Origin: Diplonema japonicum
Taxonomy: Eukaryota > Euglenozoa > Diplonemea > Diplonemida > Diplonemidae
DNA length: 64,000 nucleotides
NCBI GenBank assembly: GCA_964019335.1
Contig: OZ025649.1
Span: 496,001-560,000 of the forward strand
Direction of reading: 5' to 3'
Shown here: positions 50,090 through 60,408 of the stretch, one piece after another
Layout: each line of letters starts with the position of its first letter
Position numbering within the stretch: position 1 is the first letter of the stretch
Notes under the pieces: generated by a model
What the model was told of the DNA's origin: nothing
What the model saw: the letters and a program-made list of their open reading frames with translations, nothing else
Database searches by the model: none
Made by a program: the position numbers and the translations under genes

Positions 50090-50404
50090 ATGCCTCTCCC
50101 AATCGCAGCAGGGCTGTTCCTCACTGGTTACGGCAGCCTTCTAGCCGCACCCTTCGTGCTGGTAAACAAGGCACGTCCAGTGAACAGCGAATTTCCTGAT
50201 TTCGATGAATTAGTTGATTTGGATGTGGAAGAAAGTGACGGGGAAGAAGGGGAAGGGGAGGTTGGAACGGACAAGCCGGATGCAAACCGGGAAGAAGAAG
50301 AGGAAGAGGAGGAAGAAGAAGACGACGAAAACCACAACAGCAAACCGGGAAACAATACTTTCGAACAGCTATTTGTAGAATGGGAAGACATTGATGACGG
50401 GTGA
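50090..50404 (+). CDS. Small membrane protein with acidic tail
   Basis: 104 aa from ATG 50090; the longer upstream frame is low-complexity. Residues 3-26 (LPIAAGLFLTGYGSLLAAPFVL) form one membrane segment or signal anchor. The rest is highly acidic, including ten consecutive Glu before Asp, and ends FEQLFVEWEDIDDG. It may be an ER or mitochondrial membrane miniprotein. The stop overlaps the long upstream frame of the next gene, so the two transcripts are nearly back-to-back. Confidence 0.6.
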   Translation: MPLPIAAGLFLTGYGSLLAAPFVLVNKARPVNSEFPDFDELVDLDVEESDGEEGEGEVGTDKPDANREEEEEEEEEEDDENHNSKPGNNTFEQLFVEWEDIDDG

Positions 50405-50468
50405 AGACGTATTTTCCTTCCCCCCCCCCTCTCAAAATGCAAAAAAAGAACTCCCCACTAACATTAGA

Positions 50469-51275
50469 ATGGACTCAAAATGGGAAGAACTTGACTTCCG
50501 ATGCAGAGCTTCGATTAATTCTGGAAAGGCTTTGCAAACAATTGTTGTCAGGCACCTAACGGTCCTCAAGGTGATGGCAACGGTGTGCAAACTCTTGAGA
50601 ATATGTGAAACGGCAATGTTTGGGGCGTTCGTGATTTTCGTTGAAGTGATGAACCACTCGGAGGGGAACCACGAGCAGCACGCCATTCTGATCGCCTTGA
50701 CATCTCTGGTCATCAGCGTCAAGACATGGGGGCACCATGCAACCCCAAGCTCCATCATCGCCGCCACAGTAAGAATCAACGAGAAGACTTCCCTATCTGT
50801 GGACGTGCCGAACACCAATTTAATCTTACAGGCTGAACGATACGTCTTGTTCACTGTGAACGCTGACCCAATAGGTGCGTTTCCTTTCTGGGATTGGGTG
50901 TCCACCATTGCAGTCGACATGGGTGTGGGGCAGAAGCTGGGTGTCTACGCAGCGACTGTGTGGGTGCTGCTTCGATCACCGTCGCCGTTGTTTCACTTCT
51001 ACTACACGCCCGGGCTGGTGAAGTACCTTTCTCTTGCCGTCGTGCTTGCGACATCGCCACCATCAAGTGCGCTCCCTGTGTTCGCAACCGATCGCAGGCT
51101 GCTGTCCAACATCACAGCCATGGTGCGCAATGCCATCTTCGGCGATCTACTTCCTATATCCCCCGCTGTATCGTCTTCCAGCAGCGGGTCGTCAGCTGGC
51201 TCGAAACGGAAACGATCAGACCACGATGATGAGCACCTTGTTGCTCGAGCGTGCGTCGCGCTTGGCGTCCGTTGA
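50469..51275 (+). CDS. Cyclin-like protein
   Basis: 268 aa from ATG 50469, right after an acceptor-like ACATTAG. Residues about 25-110 have a cyclin-box pattern: a first helix, FGAFVIFVEVMNHS, then AILIALTSLVISVKTWGHHA, and LILQAERYVLFTVNADPIGAFPF, the usual 'E...iL..l.fdl...tP..f' helix 5 area. The second half is helical and could be a degenerate second box. The Ser-rich tail ends in a basic cluster (GSKRKRSDHDD), a likely nuclear signal. It probably binds a CDK. The match is to the fold pattern, not to a subtype. Confidence 0.6.
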   Translation: MDSKWEELDFRCRASINSGKALQTIVVRHLTVLKVMATVCKLLRICETAMFGAFVIFVEVMNHSEGNHEQHAILIALTSLVISVKTWGHHATPSSIIAATVRINEKTSLSVDVPNTNLILQAERYVLFTVNADPIGAFPFWDWVSTIAVDMGVGQKLGVYAATVWVLLRSPSPLFHFYYTPGLVKYLSLAVVLATSPPSSALPVFATDRRLLSNITAMVRNAIFGDLLPISPAVSSSSSGSSAGSKRKRSDHDDEHLVARACVALGVR

Positions 51276-51411
51276 TGGGAGGGGGGGGAACTCATTTACA
51301 CATAATCCATCTCTCATTTACTTTTTATTTTCCCATTCCCTCCCCTCAGTTTTTATTTTTCTCCACCCTCTCCCCCCGCCACTCCTCTCAGGAGGAGTAA
51401 GCTGGAGGGCA

Positions 51412-51970
51412 ATGCACACAACACGTGGGACGACAAAGAGCAGCACCGCGAAAGGCGGGACAGCAAAGGTGTCGAGCCGATTGGACCCGACGAAGATATC
51501 CGACCCTTTTGGGTATGAAGTCTTTTATGTTTGGAACATCCACCTTCAGGAGTAGTAAGACAAAGTTCAGAACACAGTTCTCTCGAGAGCACTCTGCGGG
51601 TGCGATACCCGTGCACATCCACCACACTGGAAATGTGATGAGCTTGGCGTGGGACTGTCCGTATGAAGAAGTTCCTGAAGCACGGTTGCTGGTGCTTTCG
51701 GCAGCAGGGTTGCAGGAACAGGCCCATCCTTATGTGTTCCTGGCGCCAGCGATGTTTGACTGTTTGATGCAAAGAGAAGGAGTGGGCGAACGGGCGGTCC
51801 TCCCTAACCTGGATGCCATTGTGCCCCACTTAAGAGGAGCAATGCTGTCAGGGGACTCCTTCACACGGGGGCTTCACTCCTTTGGGCTGGTCTCCGATGC
51901 TGTGGGACCCGCGCTGAATAAATTTCTTACAGTGTTGCTGCAGGTATTTCTCTGGGAAAAAAGGGAGGGG

Positions 51971-52002
<32 letters not shown>

Positions 52003-52187
52003 AGAACATTGCAAAGCACCTGAACACAAAAGCCCACCGAGAGCAGATCGAGCTTACCCTCAACAAGTTAGAGCACAACGGTGGTCCCGACGCCTCCAGG
52101 ATCATCAAAACTAAGGTCCCCACTTATAACACCATCCACCGCATATCCAGTGCCAAGCCGGCTCCCAAGAGGGCTGCGTTCACGTGA
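51412..52187 (+). CDS. PACRG-family ciliary protein
   Basis: Exons 51412-51512, 51550-51943 and 52005-52187 (introns 37 and 61 nt; the second carries a long A run), 225 aa. The joined protein keeps the PACRG/PACRGL order: SKTKFRTQFSREHSAGAIPV near the start, WDCPYEEV, a HEAT-like helical middle (LPNLDAIVPHLRGAMLSGD, ALNKFLTVLLQNIAKHLN) and the end LEHNGGPDASRIIKTKVPTY. PACRG sits at the inner junction of ciliary doublet microtubules. The splices are supported because family motifs run across both joins. This is the clearest ciliary gene in the window and implies a flagellate stage. Confidence 0.85.
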
Positions 52188-52360
52188 GAGAGAATTCGAA
52201 TGATATTTCCTATTGTTCGCACAATTTTTTTTTTTTTTATTAAATTATAAATTCTTTTTTTTCTTCGAGTTTCGCAACACGTTCCTCCGACCTCCAGATA
52301 TTCTTATCTCATTTGATGACCAGAGTGTTGTTAAATACAGCCAAGAAGATCAGAATTAAA

Positions 52361-53850
52361 ATGGATATATCTACGGTGAACCAGCATCTAGTGAACGCGG
52401 AGTACGCGGTGAGAGGCCCGATCGTCATCAAGAGCGATGAGCTGCAGGAGAATTTGAAAAAGCACCCCGAGAAGTACCCGTTCAAGAAGGTCATCCCGTG
52501 CAACATCGGCAACCCCCAGGCGCTCTTGCAACAGCCTATTAGGTTCTACAGAGACGTGAGTGCGCTGGTCACCTCGCCTTGGATGCTAGACGACGAGGAC
52601 ATCAGAAGGAAATTCAAACCCGATGTCCTCCGCAGAGCAGAGTCCATGCTAGAAAAGATAGGACATTACAACAAAACAGGCGCGTACACAGAATCGCTTG
52701 GATACCTATGGGTGAGGCAGAATGTTGCGGACATGATGGAGAGGAGGGATGGTGGGGTCAAGGCTGATCCTAAAAACATATTCCTGACTGATGGTGCCTC
52801 GCCCGGTATTAAGATGATTCTGAACGTGCTCATGGCGAATGAAGGGGACGCGGTAATGATCCCTATCCCGCAGTACCCGTTGTACTCTGCCTCTCTTTCC
52901 ACGTTTAATGGTAAACCTGCTCCTTACTATCTCGATGAATCGAAAGGGTGGTCTTTGTCTATTGATGAACTGGAACGTGCGTACAAGGAGGCCACCGAGG
53001 CCGGGAAGAAGATCCGCGCGCTTGTAGTGATCAACCCTGGCAACCCTACTGGGCAGGTCCTCTCCAAGGATGTAATTCGGGATATTTGCAAGTTCGCATC
53101 TGAGAAGAAGCTTGTCATTCTCGCTGATGAGGTGTACCAGGAGAACGTTTACCTCCCAGGGCTGGAGTTCACCTCGTTCAAATCTGTTGTTGGGAAAGAT
53201 TTCTCCGATGTCATGCTCGCCTCCTTCCACTCTGTCTCAAAGGGTGTTATTGGAGAATGCGGGAAACGTGGTGGGTACATGGAAGTGCACAACTTCGATG
53301 AAGACATCAAAGCGCTTCTTCAGAAGCTTGCGTCCATCTCGCTCTGCCCGAACATTGCCGGGCAGATCTTAGTGGATCTTATGGTAAATCCTCCTAAAGA
53401 AGGTGACGAGTCGTACCCAGAGTGGAAGCGAGAGTACTTTGGTCTCTTCAACTCACTTACTTCCCGTGCAAAGCGTCTTGTTGCTGGTGTTAACGGAATC
53501 AACGGGATGACAGCTAATGACATTGAGGGTTCGATGTATGCGTTCCCTTCCATCACGCTCCCTGCTAAGTTCATCGCCGAGGCAGAGTCGCTTGGAAGGG
53601 CCCCAGATGCGCACTGGTCCCTCCTCCTCCTTGAACAGGCCGGGATTGTGGTGGTGCCTGGGTCTGGGTTCGGTCAGAGGGACGGGACGTACCACTGCAG
53701 ATTGACGATTCTGCCGCCCGAAGATCTTTTGGATGAGGTTTGTTGGAATTAAAAAAAAAAAAAGAAAACCAAAAAAAAAAAAAAAAAAAAAAAAAGGTCA
53801 TTTCTGGTCTTAAGAAGTTCCATGAAAGTATTATGGAGAGATACAACTAA
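52361..53850 (+). CDS. Alanine aminotransferase
   Basis: Exons 52361-53737 and 53797-53850 around a 59 nt A-rich intron; 476 aa. Without the splice the protein ends abruptly in VCWN; with it the normal C-terminal helix (LKKFHESIMERYN) appears. Alanine aminotransferase features: PCNIGNPQAL, RQNVADMMERRDGG, LTDGASPGIKMIL, PIPQYPLYSA, VVINPGNPTGQVLS, LADEVYQENVY, and SFHSVSKG with PLP lysine K294. It interconverts alanine/2-oxoglutarate and pyruvate/glutamate. An ATG at 52316 could add a basic N-terminal extension (TRVLLNTAKKIRIK), possibly mitochondrial; an AG before 52361 argues for the shorter form. Confidence 0.94.
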
Positions 53851-54639
53851 AACACAACCACAACTACAGCTTTTTTTTTTTTCTCTTTTATTTTGTGCTT
53901 TTTTCGCATGTGTTTTTTTTTTTAAAGTGAACTGAAAGGTTTTCTTTTTGCCCCCTGCTCCTTTGTTTCTCTATTCGCGCGCGTGTTCCATTTCAGAGAG
54001 AGACAAAAAGCACCGTGCCCTCGACAAGCCCATGCATTATTTATACCATCTAGTGCATGTCTCTGTGAATGGCACTGCAATCTGTAAATTATATCGTTCT
54101 CCTCCTCAGCGGCGGTACTGGGAGAGTTGTGTTTCTTTACATTGATCCCCCTTTTTCCCAGGTCAGGAAACAGGGATTTCTGACAAAAGAAAAAAAAAAG
54201 AACTGTGACATACCTATTCCTTTGTGCTGCTTTCTGAGGCGATTTTTTTTATTCGGAAGATGGAACGACGCTGCCGGTAGGGCCGAACGAGAAGAAGAAG
54301 AAAAAAAAAAAAGATGGAGGTGGAGAGAGAATTTGAAGGAGAAAGAATGAAAAAAAAAGGGTGAAGGGCGGGAAAAGCTCGCTTCTAAGCTCTTATTTCC
54401 CCCCCATTTCTTTTAAAGGTTTTTTTTTTCCCTTCTCCGGTCGCAAGGGCGAAGTGGGACACACGGGTATAGGTACCGTTGCAACGGGGCCAACCTGTAC
54501 CCCTCTTTTTGTCATTTCCCCCTCCCCCTCCCCCCTTCCGACGATGGCCGACTTTTTTTTAAAGAAAAAAGTCCCACCCCCTTCGTGATTTTACATTGTT
54601 TTGTCACCACCTTGTCCAGTGCCAGACACAGGAGGGGAA
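53851..54639 (+). other. Intergenic with small frames and a hairpin
   Basis: T- and A-rich. Frames at 54069-54350 (93 codons, ending in a Lys/Glu/Arg-rich tail) and 53990-54145 are open but show no family. A strong hairpin at 54465-54502 is listed separately. Confidence 0.45.
54465..54502 (+). repeat. Nested palindromic hairpin
   Basis: GGGTATAGGT pairs with ACCTGTACCC over ten bases (one G:U). The loop holds the palindrome CCGTTGCAACGG. A T run follows. It could be a structured RNA or a chance palindrome. Confidence 0.5.
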
Positions 54640-55242
54640 ATGCAATACCATATTTCTCTTAACGAGAGACCCCCTCCATGGAGAGATGTGTATGAGAAGG
54701 CTGCTGTTGCAGAGAGGAACCACAAGTTCATGGTAGTGTTACGAGACGTGGCTGAGTCACTGGGTCTGGTGTGTTCGTGTGGTGAAAGAGGTGCTGTTGT
54801 AACAAATGTGGACCCGGGAAGCCCCTCTGAAATAGCCGGGATCCGTCCGGGGATGACGCTTGTTACTGTCCATGGCGTGCCTGTTGTAGCAGACGCTGAT
54901 TTGTTGCATGCTAGGCATCTGGCTGCTGCCGAGCTTGCTACTGAGATCTTCGTCACTGCTACCACCCCCTCTGCCGCGCGTCTAGAGCCCCTCCCCGCAT
55001 CCCCTCTCTCCTCCTCGAAGGTCAGCTTCAGTGTAGCCAACGCTGTAGCTATCCGTACTGTTCCCACCTCCCCCCACACCCCAAAAGAGTTTTGTATGTT
55101 CCCATTTTCTTCTTTCACAAATTAAAAAAAAAAAAAAAAAAATGCAGCACCGCACCGGCCCCACTCTCCGGAGAGAAGGTACCTCAGCGAAACGCCCCTC
55201 CAGCCCCTCCGAGCAGGCCTGCCGCCGCGTTTGCACCGCTAG
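54640..55242 (+). CDS. PDZ-domain protein
   Basis: Exons 54640-55093 and 55148-55242 around a 54 nt intron that starts GTATGT and carries an A run; 182 aa. Residues about 38-110 are a PDZ domain: LGLVCSCGERGAVVTNVDPG as the carboxylate-loop region, SPSEIAGIRPGMTLVTVHGVPV as the rest. The tail is Ser/Pro-rich with SPERRYLSETPLQP, which suits phosphorylation. It probably binds C-terminal peptides of partners. Without the splice the frame stops inside the intron 11 codons later. Confidence 0.78.
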
Positions 55243-55271
55243 TATTTTAGTTTTTCTTTTTCTCGACACGC

Positions 55272-55290
55272 CTTTTTTTTTTTTTTACAG
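55272..55290 (+). promoter_or_regulatory. Candidate trans-splice acceptor (T tract + ACAG)
   Basis: A pure T run ending TTTACAG lies 68 nt before the TPR protein start and just after the PDZ gene's stop. The AG has no coding exon upstream to join, so leader addition is the simplest reading. Confidence 0.4.
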
Positions 55291-55358
55291 GGACCATCCT
55301 TTCTCTTTTTCCCCCCCGTCATAGGAAGGGCGGTGGACGCTTTTTCATTTCCAGCAAC

Positions 55359-58300
55359 ATGTTGCCCTTCGAAGGCATCAAGACAAGGCAAACAGTGACG
55401 TGCCATCCAGAGAGCTGTCGGATCCGGCCGCACAGCAAGGTGTGGGGGAAGAATGCTGGGGGTGGCGGTGCGATGGTGCTGAGGACCTACGGGAGTGGTT
55501 CAAAGGCAGGGGGCAGACCGGTGCTGCTTCCGGTGAAGAACGAAGGAGACAGCCCGAGGAGCCCGAAGATGCTATCGCCGTCGAGACAGGGCCGCCCAGT
55601 GGCGATCACAAGCGGCAACGTGTCCCCGCCTCCCGACCACATGAATGTAATAAAGTCCCCGCCGCTGCTTTCGCCTTTCAAAGTGATGTGCTCGTTCCCT
55701 GTGCTTGACGAGGGTGACGAGGAGACCACAAGGCCCGCCCGTGTAGGGTCTGTCTGTCTCACAAAGCTGTCGCCGTCCTCGCCTACGATAGATGAGGTAC
55801 GGACAAAGCTGAGGAAGCTCGACCTGACGTGTCCTATTCCGGATACGTCTCCTGGTCTGGTGTGCAGCACCCCAAGGTTCCACTGCCCCAAGAATGTCGA
55901 CTGCACGCAAGGCTACGGGCGGCAGGTTATAGAAGGCTTCGCTGTGAACCCCGATGAGGACTTCGAAGGTGTCGACCAGGCGCTCTTCTACCATGTGCAG
56001 ACGCAGAACGATGAACTCTTCATCGAAGTCCCCAGATGCGACTACTCGGGCACCTTGCGCTTCACGCCTTCATCCAGTAGGCAGGGCGTCGCAAAGTGCG
56101 CTATCATGGTCACTGACCATGCTGCAGTCGAAGACGCCGAGTTCAAATGCAGCCCGTGGGTCGGCTTCACCGTCACTGTACAGCCCAGCCCGATCAAGGT
56201 GCTCAAGGCACGTGATTGGAGAACGTTTTACAACAAAATGACTGCTCCTACGGCCGCCGTCCCTGTCCCAGAAGAACTACGAGGGATGCTGTCACCGAAG
56301 AGCCCGAGGCCAGAGCATTCGTTCCCTCCCGTTGACATCCATTTCTTGCGCATTCCTGCAGAGCAGAAAACAAATAGGGACAAGGCATTGCTTCTGTCCA
56401 AAGGCCTTGCGCCTATCAAGTTCCTCACGTTCCTCAATGAAATCGACACACTCAGAGACAGCATCAATGCCCCCAAAGAGGCGTCGGCAGGTCTGGACAA
56501 GGCAATCCCTATAGTATTCGACCTGTCTGGGGGGCAGGAACTGTGGGAAGCACTGCTCGAGGACCCTGTCCACCCGTTGGAAAACTCCGACGAGCACCTG
56601 CTGGCCCTGGGGCTGGCAAGCGGGAAGCTTGGAAAGGTGTACTTTGCTATGGGGGACTACCAAAAAACCGAGAAGTGTTTTGAGGTGTCGATCACAATGT
56701 ATGAGCGGTACATGGGACTGGAGGACGTGCAGCGAGGGGACGACGAGTGGCTCAAAGCATTACACAACGAAGGCACACACGCACAGAATTTGGTATCTGC
56801 GATTACGCAATTGTCTATATTCCTAAAGCACATGGGCGAGCTCACGCGGTGTGTCCAGTCCTGTGAGCTAGCGCTTCTGGCTGCCAGGAACTTGTCGATC
56901 CCCGACAGGGCTTCATACATGGCCGCGCTATTGCTGCAGCTGGCAGAGGTGCACCTGATTGTGGGTAACTCTGAGAGGAGCCTCTCGATGCTTCAGGAGG
57001 CCAAGACTGCCCTCGAAGAAGTGAAGGGAGACAAAGAGACCCTGAAGTCCCGTGATGAAAAGATGGCCGACTTGGAGTACCTGTATGGTGTGTACCATGG
57101 GGGCTCTGGGAGGTTTGCGCAGTCGCTACAGTCATTCCAGCGATGCATGACAATGAGGAGGAAGCTCGTTGGGGAAGGCCACCCTTCTGTCGCGGAGGTA
57201 CACCTTGCCAAGTCACGGATCCACGAAGCACACGGGAAGACTGAGCAGTGTGTCAAATCAGCGCAAGATGCACTAGACATCTCGGAGAAGAAAATAGTTT
57301 CATGGACAGGTGCCATGCTGCATGTGTATTGCCTGCAGGCTCTCGCTCATGCGTATATCACAAAGGGGAAGTACAGCCTGAGCCTTCCACTGCTGGAAAG
57401 AGCAGAGGAGCGCAGTCATGAGCTCCATAATTCGCACCCCATCTCTGGCGTCGGGCTAGTCATGCTTGGTGCTTTCCACTGTTCTCAGAAAAGGTTTCAA
57501 TCAGCTTTAGAGAACTTGCGGGAAGGACTCAGTATCTTGAGCGGGGCAAACGGTAAAGGCATCACAGTAAGCATCACGAAAGCGATGATGGGCGCTGTAT
57601 TGCTGCAGATGGGGGACGTGTCCGGTGCGAGGCGGGAGCTCGACGCAGCACAAAGCGAGCTGCTGGAGGTCCCAATGCAGTACTACGTGCAGAGCATTGT
57701 GAAAGAGCTAGCTGGGGACGCGCTTATAGAAACCGACAGAGCTGCTGCATTGGAACCGTACACAGAAGCATATAATATGCTGAAACAGGTCGGGCCGGTT
57801 GAGCGGGAGCTACGGCAGACAAGGCTGATGGGGCAGCTGTGCGGAGTCTACTGCGGAACGCTCTTGAAGCCCCCCGAACATCTAGTAGAAGAGTACAAAG
57901 ATGTTCTGAAACAGAAGCAGCAGCAGCATGGTGAGTGGGACTACCACACATGCCCACTGCTGCAGTGCGTTGCTGAGCTGTGCTACGCGGATTGTAGTTA
58001 CGACGAGGCGCTTGAGTCCCTGCAGAGAATGCTGAAAATCAGCGACAACCAAAACCTGCTCTTTTTGCTGGGGAACCTGTTCAAGCCCGCAGCTCAGCTC
58101 ACAGAACAGCAGATCAAAGAAAGGAACCGGCTTGCCTGCGAAAAGATTTCAAGTGCCGGTGCACCATCCTTCGCTGTGGTACTTTTGCAGCTTGCAGCAG
58201 TGCAAGAAGCTAAATCTCTCTGGAAGGAAGCCGAGGCATCTTACCTCCAAGCTCGAGCTACTTTCGAGATCGCTGGGAAGGCAACACACCCTGGCGTTTG

Positions 58301-58570
58301 CTCTGCGCTGAATGGTATTGGGAGGATCCTCTACAACAGCGGCCTCTATGGTGATGCACTGAGCTACTTCCAAAAGACATTGTCCATTGCGGGAGAAGCA
58401 AGGGATCTACACAAGGAGAACCACTTGCAAGCACAGCAGTGCATCCAAATCGTGAATAAAAAGCTGCAGAGCTTGAAGTATCTGCTTGAGAGATACGAGG
58501 TATGCTTTGCAACTGTATGCAACCCACACAGGTGCCCGGCAGTGACCTGACATTCCCTGTCTACATCTGA
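55359..58570 (+). CDS. Large TPR-repeat protein
   Basis: Exons 55359-58499 and 58532-58570 around a 32 nt intron; 1059 aa ending RYEVPGSDLTFPVYI. Residues 1-160 are disordered with many SP sites. About 170-280 look like a beta-sandwich of the cadherin/Calx type (NPDEDFEGVDQALFYHVQTQ, SGTLRFTPSSSRQGVA). From about 400 to the end are tetratricopeptide repeats (LASGKLGKVYFAMGDYQKTE, AQSLQSFQRCMTMRRKLVGE, ALSYFQKTLSIAGEARDLHK), in the kinesin-light-chain/nephrocystin style. It is a protein-interaction scaffold, possibly for cilium or transport. No enzymatic motif is seen. Confidence 0.85.
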
Positions 58571-58628
58571 CCTTAGTCAAGATACATTCAATTGTGTGCT
58601 ACTGCTTTCCAGCGTGGCACTTTGTTGT

Positions 58629-58647
58629 TATTTTTTTTTTCTTTTAG
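58629..58647 (+). promoter_or_regulatory. Candidate trans-splice acceptor (T tract + TTAG)
   Basis: A T-rich tract ending CTTTTAG lies 46 nt before the next start codon. A short out-of-frame ATG (58664) follows it, so either a small upstream ORF exists or a second AG at 58685 is used. Confidence 0.35.
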
Positions 58648-58692
58648 ATTTGAAAATCGAAGAATGCTATTAGCAAACCACCGTGCAGGAGG

Positions 58693-59655
58693 ATGCCGGG
58701 GACATGGCGATGTGTGGTGGCGGCGCTGTGTTTGGCGGCACCAGCAAGGGCAGGGTGGGTGCCTTGGGAAAGGGCGTTGGAGAAGTACGGGCACCACGGG
58801 CAAAACATGAAGCAGTGTAATTTGGGGTGCACGCTGCCTGCTGTATGGACGCAGGAGACGGCACTGGTGGTCGTGACGGTGGAGCTCTCAGGGCTGGTAC
58901 TTGATTCAAAAGCACCGATAGTAGAATACGTGGTTACGAATGCGAGCAATCTGACACCTGCGCACCAGTGTGCCTGCAGGCCATTCAAAGTATGGCCCTA
59001 CATGTACGACCCGTGGGGACGGGAGGGGTCGCTGTTTCTAAAGTTCATCACCGACCATTACGCGAAGCTCCCAAAACACGTGATGTTCAGCCACGGACAA
59101 CAGCGCGCGTGGCACCAGTCGCTGGCGACTTCGAGCTTCATAACTCTTGCAAGTGAGCAGCTTACAGACGGCGAGTCCGACCTCATGATGAGCCCTGATA
59201 AGATAGCTTGCCATAATTTTCGGATGTATTGCAAGCCCAGCTCCACCTCCCGCCGCTTCTGGGCCGTCTACGACGCCCTCATCCCCGACTTCATCGAAGG
59301 CATGAAGCCTTACGCAGAGTACCCTATTTGCCCAGCCCTCTCCTTCAGGGGTAAGCCTTGTTGTGGGGAGTACCTTGTTTCCCGTGCAGTTATCAAAAGA
59401 AGGGAGCATGTTGCTTACAAGCTCCTCTACGCCAAAGGGATCGAGTACACCCAGACGAAGGACGCTGCCTCGGACTACCTAGCCAAGGTACGTTCCAACC
59501 TTGACAAGCGGTTCGCAGGCCATCTCATGGAATACATGTGGCCTTTTATATTTGCACGCTCTCCAGGACAGCTCGTCCTCGACGGTGCGTCACCTCTGCC
59601 GGAGGACCTCACCAGGTGCTCTCAGAAGTACGTACCTGACAGAAACCAGATTTAA
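58693..59655 (+). CDS. Secreted DUF3431-like protein
   Basis: 320 aa with a clear signal peptide (CVVAALCLAAPARAG). The centre reads VEYVVTNASN, then a PFKVWPYMYDPWGREGSLFL segment and FITDHYAKLPKHVMFSHGQQRAWHQ. That order (glycine-rich N-R-E, 'i..hY..Lp...vF.hg....wH') is the pattern of the DUF3431 family of unknown function. Many Cys suggest disulphides. The family is often secreted and is sometimes linked to glycan or cell-wall modification, which is not established. The assignment is by motif order only. Confidence 0.6.
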   Translation: MPGTWRCVVAALCLAAPARAGWVPWERALEKYGHHGQNMKQCNLGCTLPAVWTQETALVVVTVELSGLVLDSKAPIVEYVVTNASNLTPAHQCACRPFKVWPYMYDPWGREGSLFLKFITDHYAKLPKHVMFSHGQQRAWHQSLATSSFITLASEQLTDGESDLMMSPDKIACHNFRMYCKPSSTSRRFWAVYDALIPDFIEGMKPYAEYPICPALSFRGKPCCGEYLVSRAVIKRREHVAYKLLYAKGIEYTQTKDAASDYLAKVRSNLDKRFAGHLMEYMWPFIFARSPGQLVLDGASPLPEDLTRCSQKYVPDRNQI

Positions 59656-59723
59656 AGGAGGGAAGGGAAGGGAGAATATTACGGATTAAAACATCCCTCC
59701 CTGTTTTTTTTTTTTTTTTTTAA

Positions 59724-59765
59724 GAGACAAGGGGGGCGTTCCAAAACAGGAACCTCCTTTATCTC
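59724..59765 (+). repeat. Hairpin repeat, copy 2
   Basis: GAGACAAGGGGGGCGTTCC (59724-59742), a six-base loop, then GGAACCTCCTTTATCTC (59749-59765). It pairs along both arms with G:U wobbles and matches the copy at 18577-18655, which has a longer A-rich loop. T runs flank both. Confidence 0.6.
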
Positions 59766-59916
59766 ATCTCTTTTTTTTTTTTTTTTTTTTTGCTTACTCT
59801 TTGGTTCTGAGTTTTTTTTTTTTTCACTTCCTGTTTTTTTTTTTTTGTCCCTTTAGTGTGAGTTGGTTTTAACATTATTGTCCCCCCTGTTCACCCCCAA
59901 AGGGAGGACTGCTGAG

Positions 59917-60342
59917 ATGTTTGTGAGAGCAACAAGGGTAATGCTGTGCAAATTTAGCAGGCAGGGGCAAGGACGGGGGCCCTATCGAAATAAAGCACAA
60001 CCATCTTTTAAAGCGTGTGCGTTGTGCGGGAATAACAGGGAGAGCATTGTGATGGAGGAAATGGGAAGCGGGAGTGGGTTCTATCGCTGCAAAAGATCGC
60101 ACGCGAATGTAGATTGTGCGCCCGAGCGTGTGCCGCCGCACCTGCGGCAGGCTAAGAAACAGAAAGAGCAAATTGCCCAAGAGGCAAGGCAGGCACAGCG
60201 TACTCCTTCAGTTCTTGAAGGAATTCTCACCGCTGCTGCCAACGACCCTGAGGCCCGCCTGGGTTCCCGTGCAGTAGAGGAGCTTGGGAAGCGCCGCCTT
60301 CGCAAGCAAGACAAAGCTGTGAATTGGAGAGAACGGGCGTAG
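59917..60342 (+). CDS. Small zinc-ribbon protein, possibly mitochondrial
   Basis: 141 aa from ATG 59917. The first 25 residues (MFVRATRVMLCKFSRQGQGRG) are basic and lack acidic residues, like a mitochondrial presequence. A zinc-ribbon-like unit follows: CALCGNN ... YRCKRSHANVDC, then a basic helical tail. The layout suits a mitoribosomal or RNA-binding protein, but no family is recognised. Confidence 0.6.
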   Translation: MFVRATRVMLCKFSRQGQGRGPYRNKAQPSFKACALCGNNRESIVMEEMGSGSGFYRCKRSHANVDCAPERVPPHLRQAKKQKEQIAQEARQAQRTPSVLEGILTAAANDPEARLGSRAVEELGKRRLRKQDKAVNWRERA

Positions 60343-60408
60343 ATCGTTTAAAAGAGTATTCACACACCAACAACTGTTCACTGCACACAGGCATAGAATC
60401 CCATTAAA

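Noticed and set aside
53738-53752. AlaAT ending in VCWN
   Set aside because: The family's C-terminal helix is found after a 59-nt intron, so the early stop is intronic.
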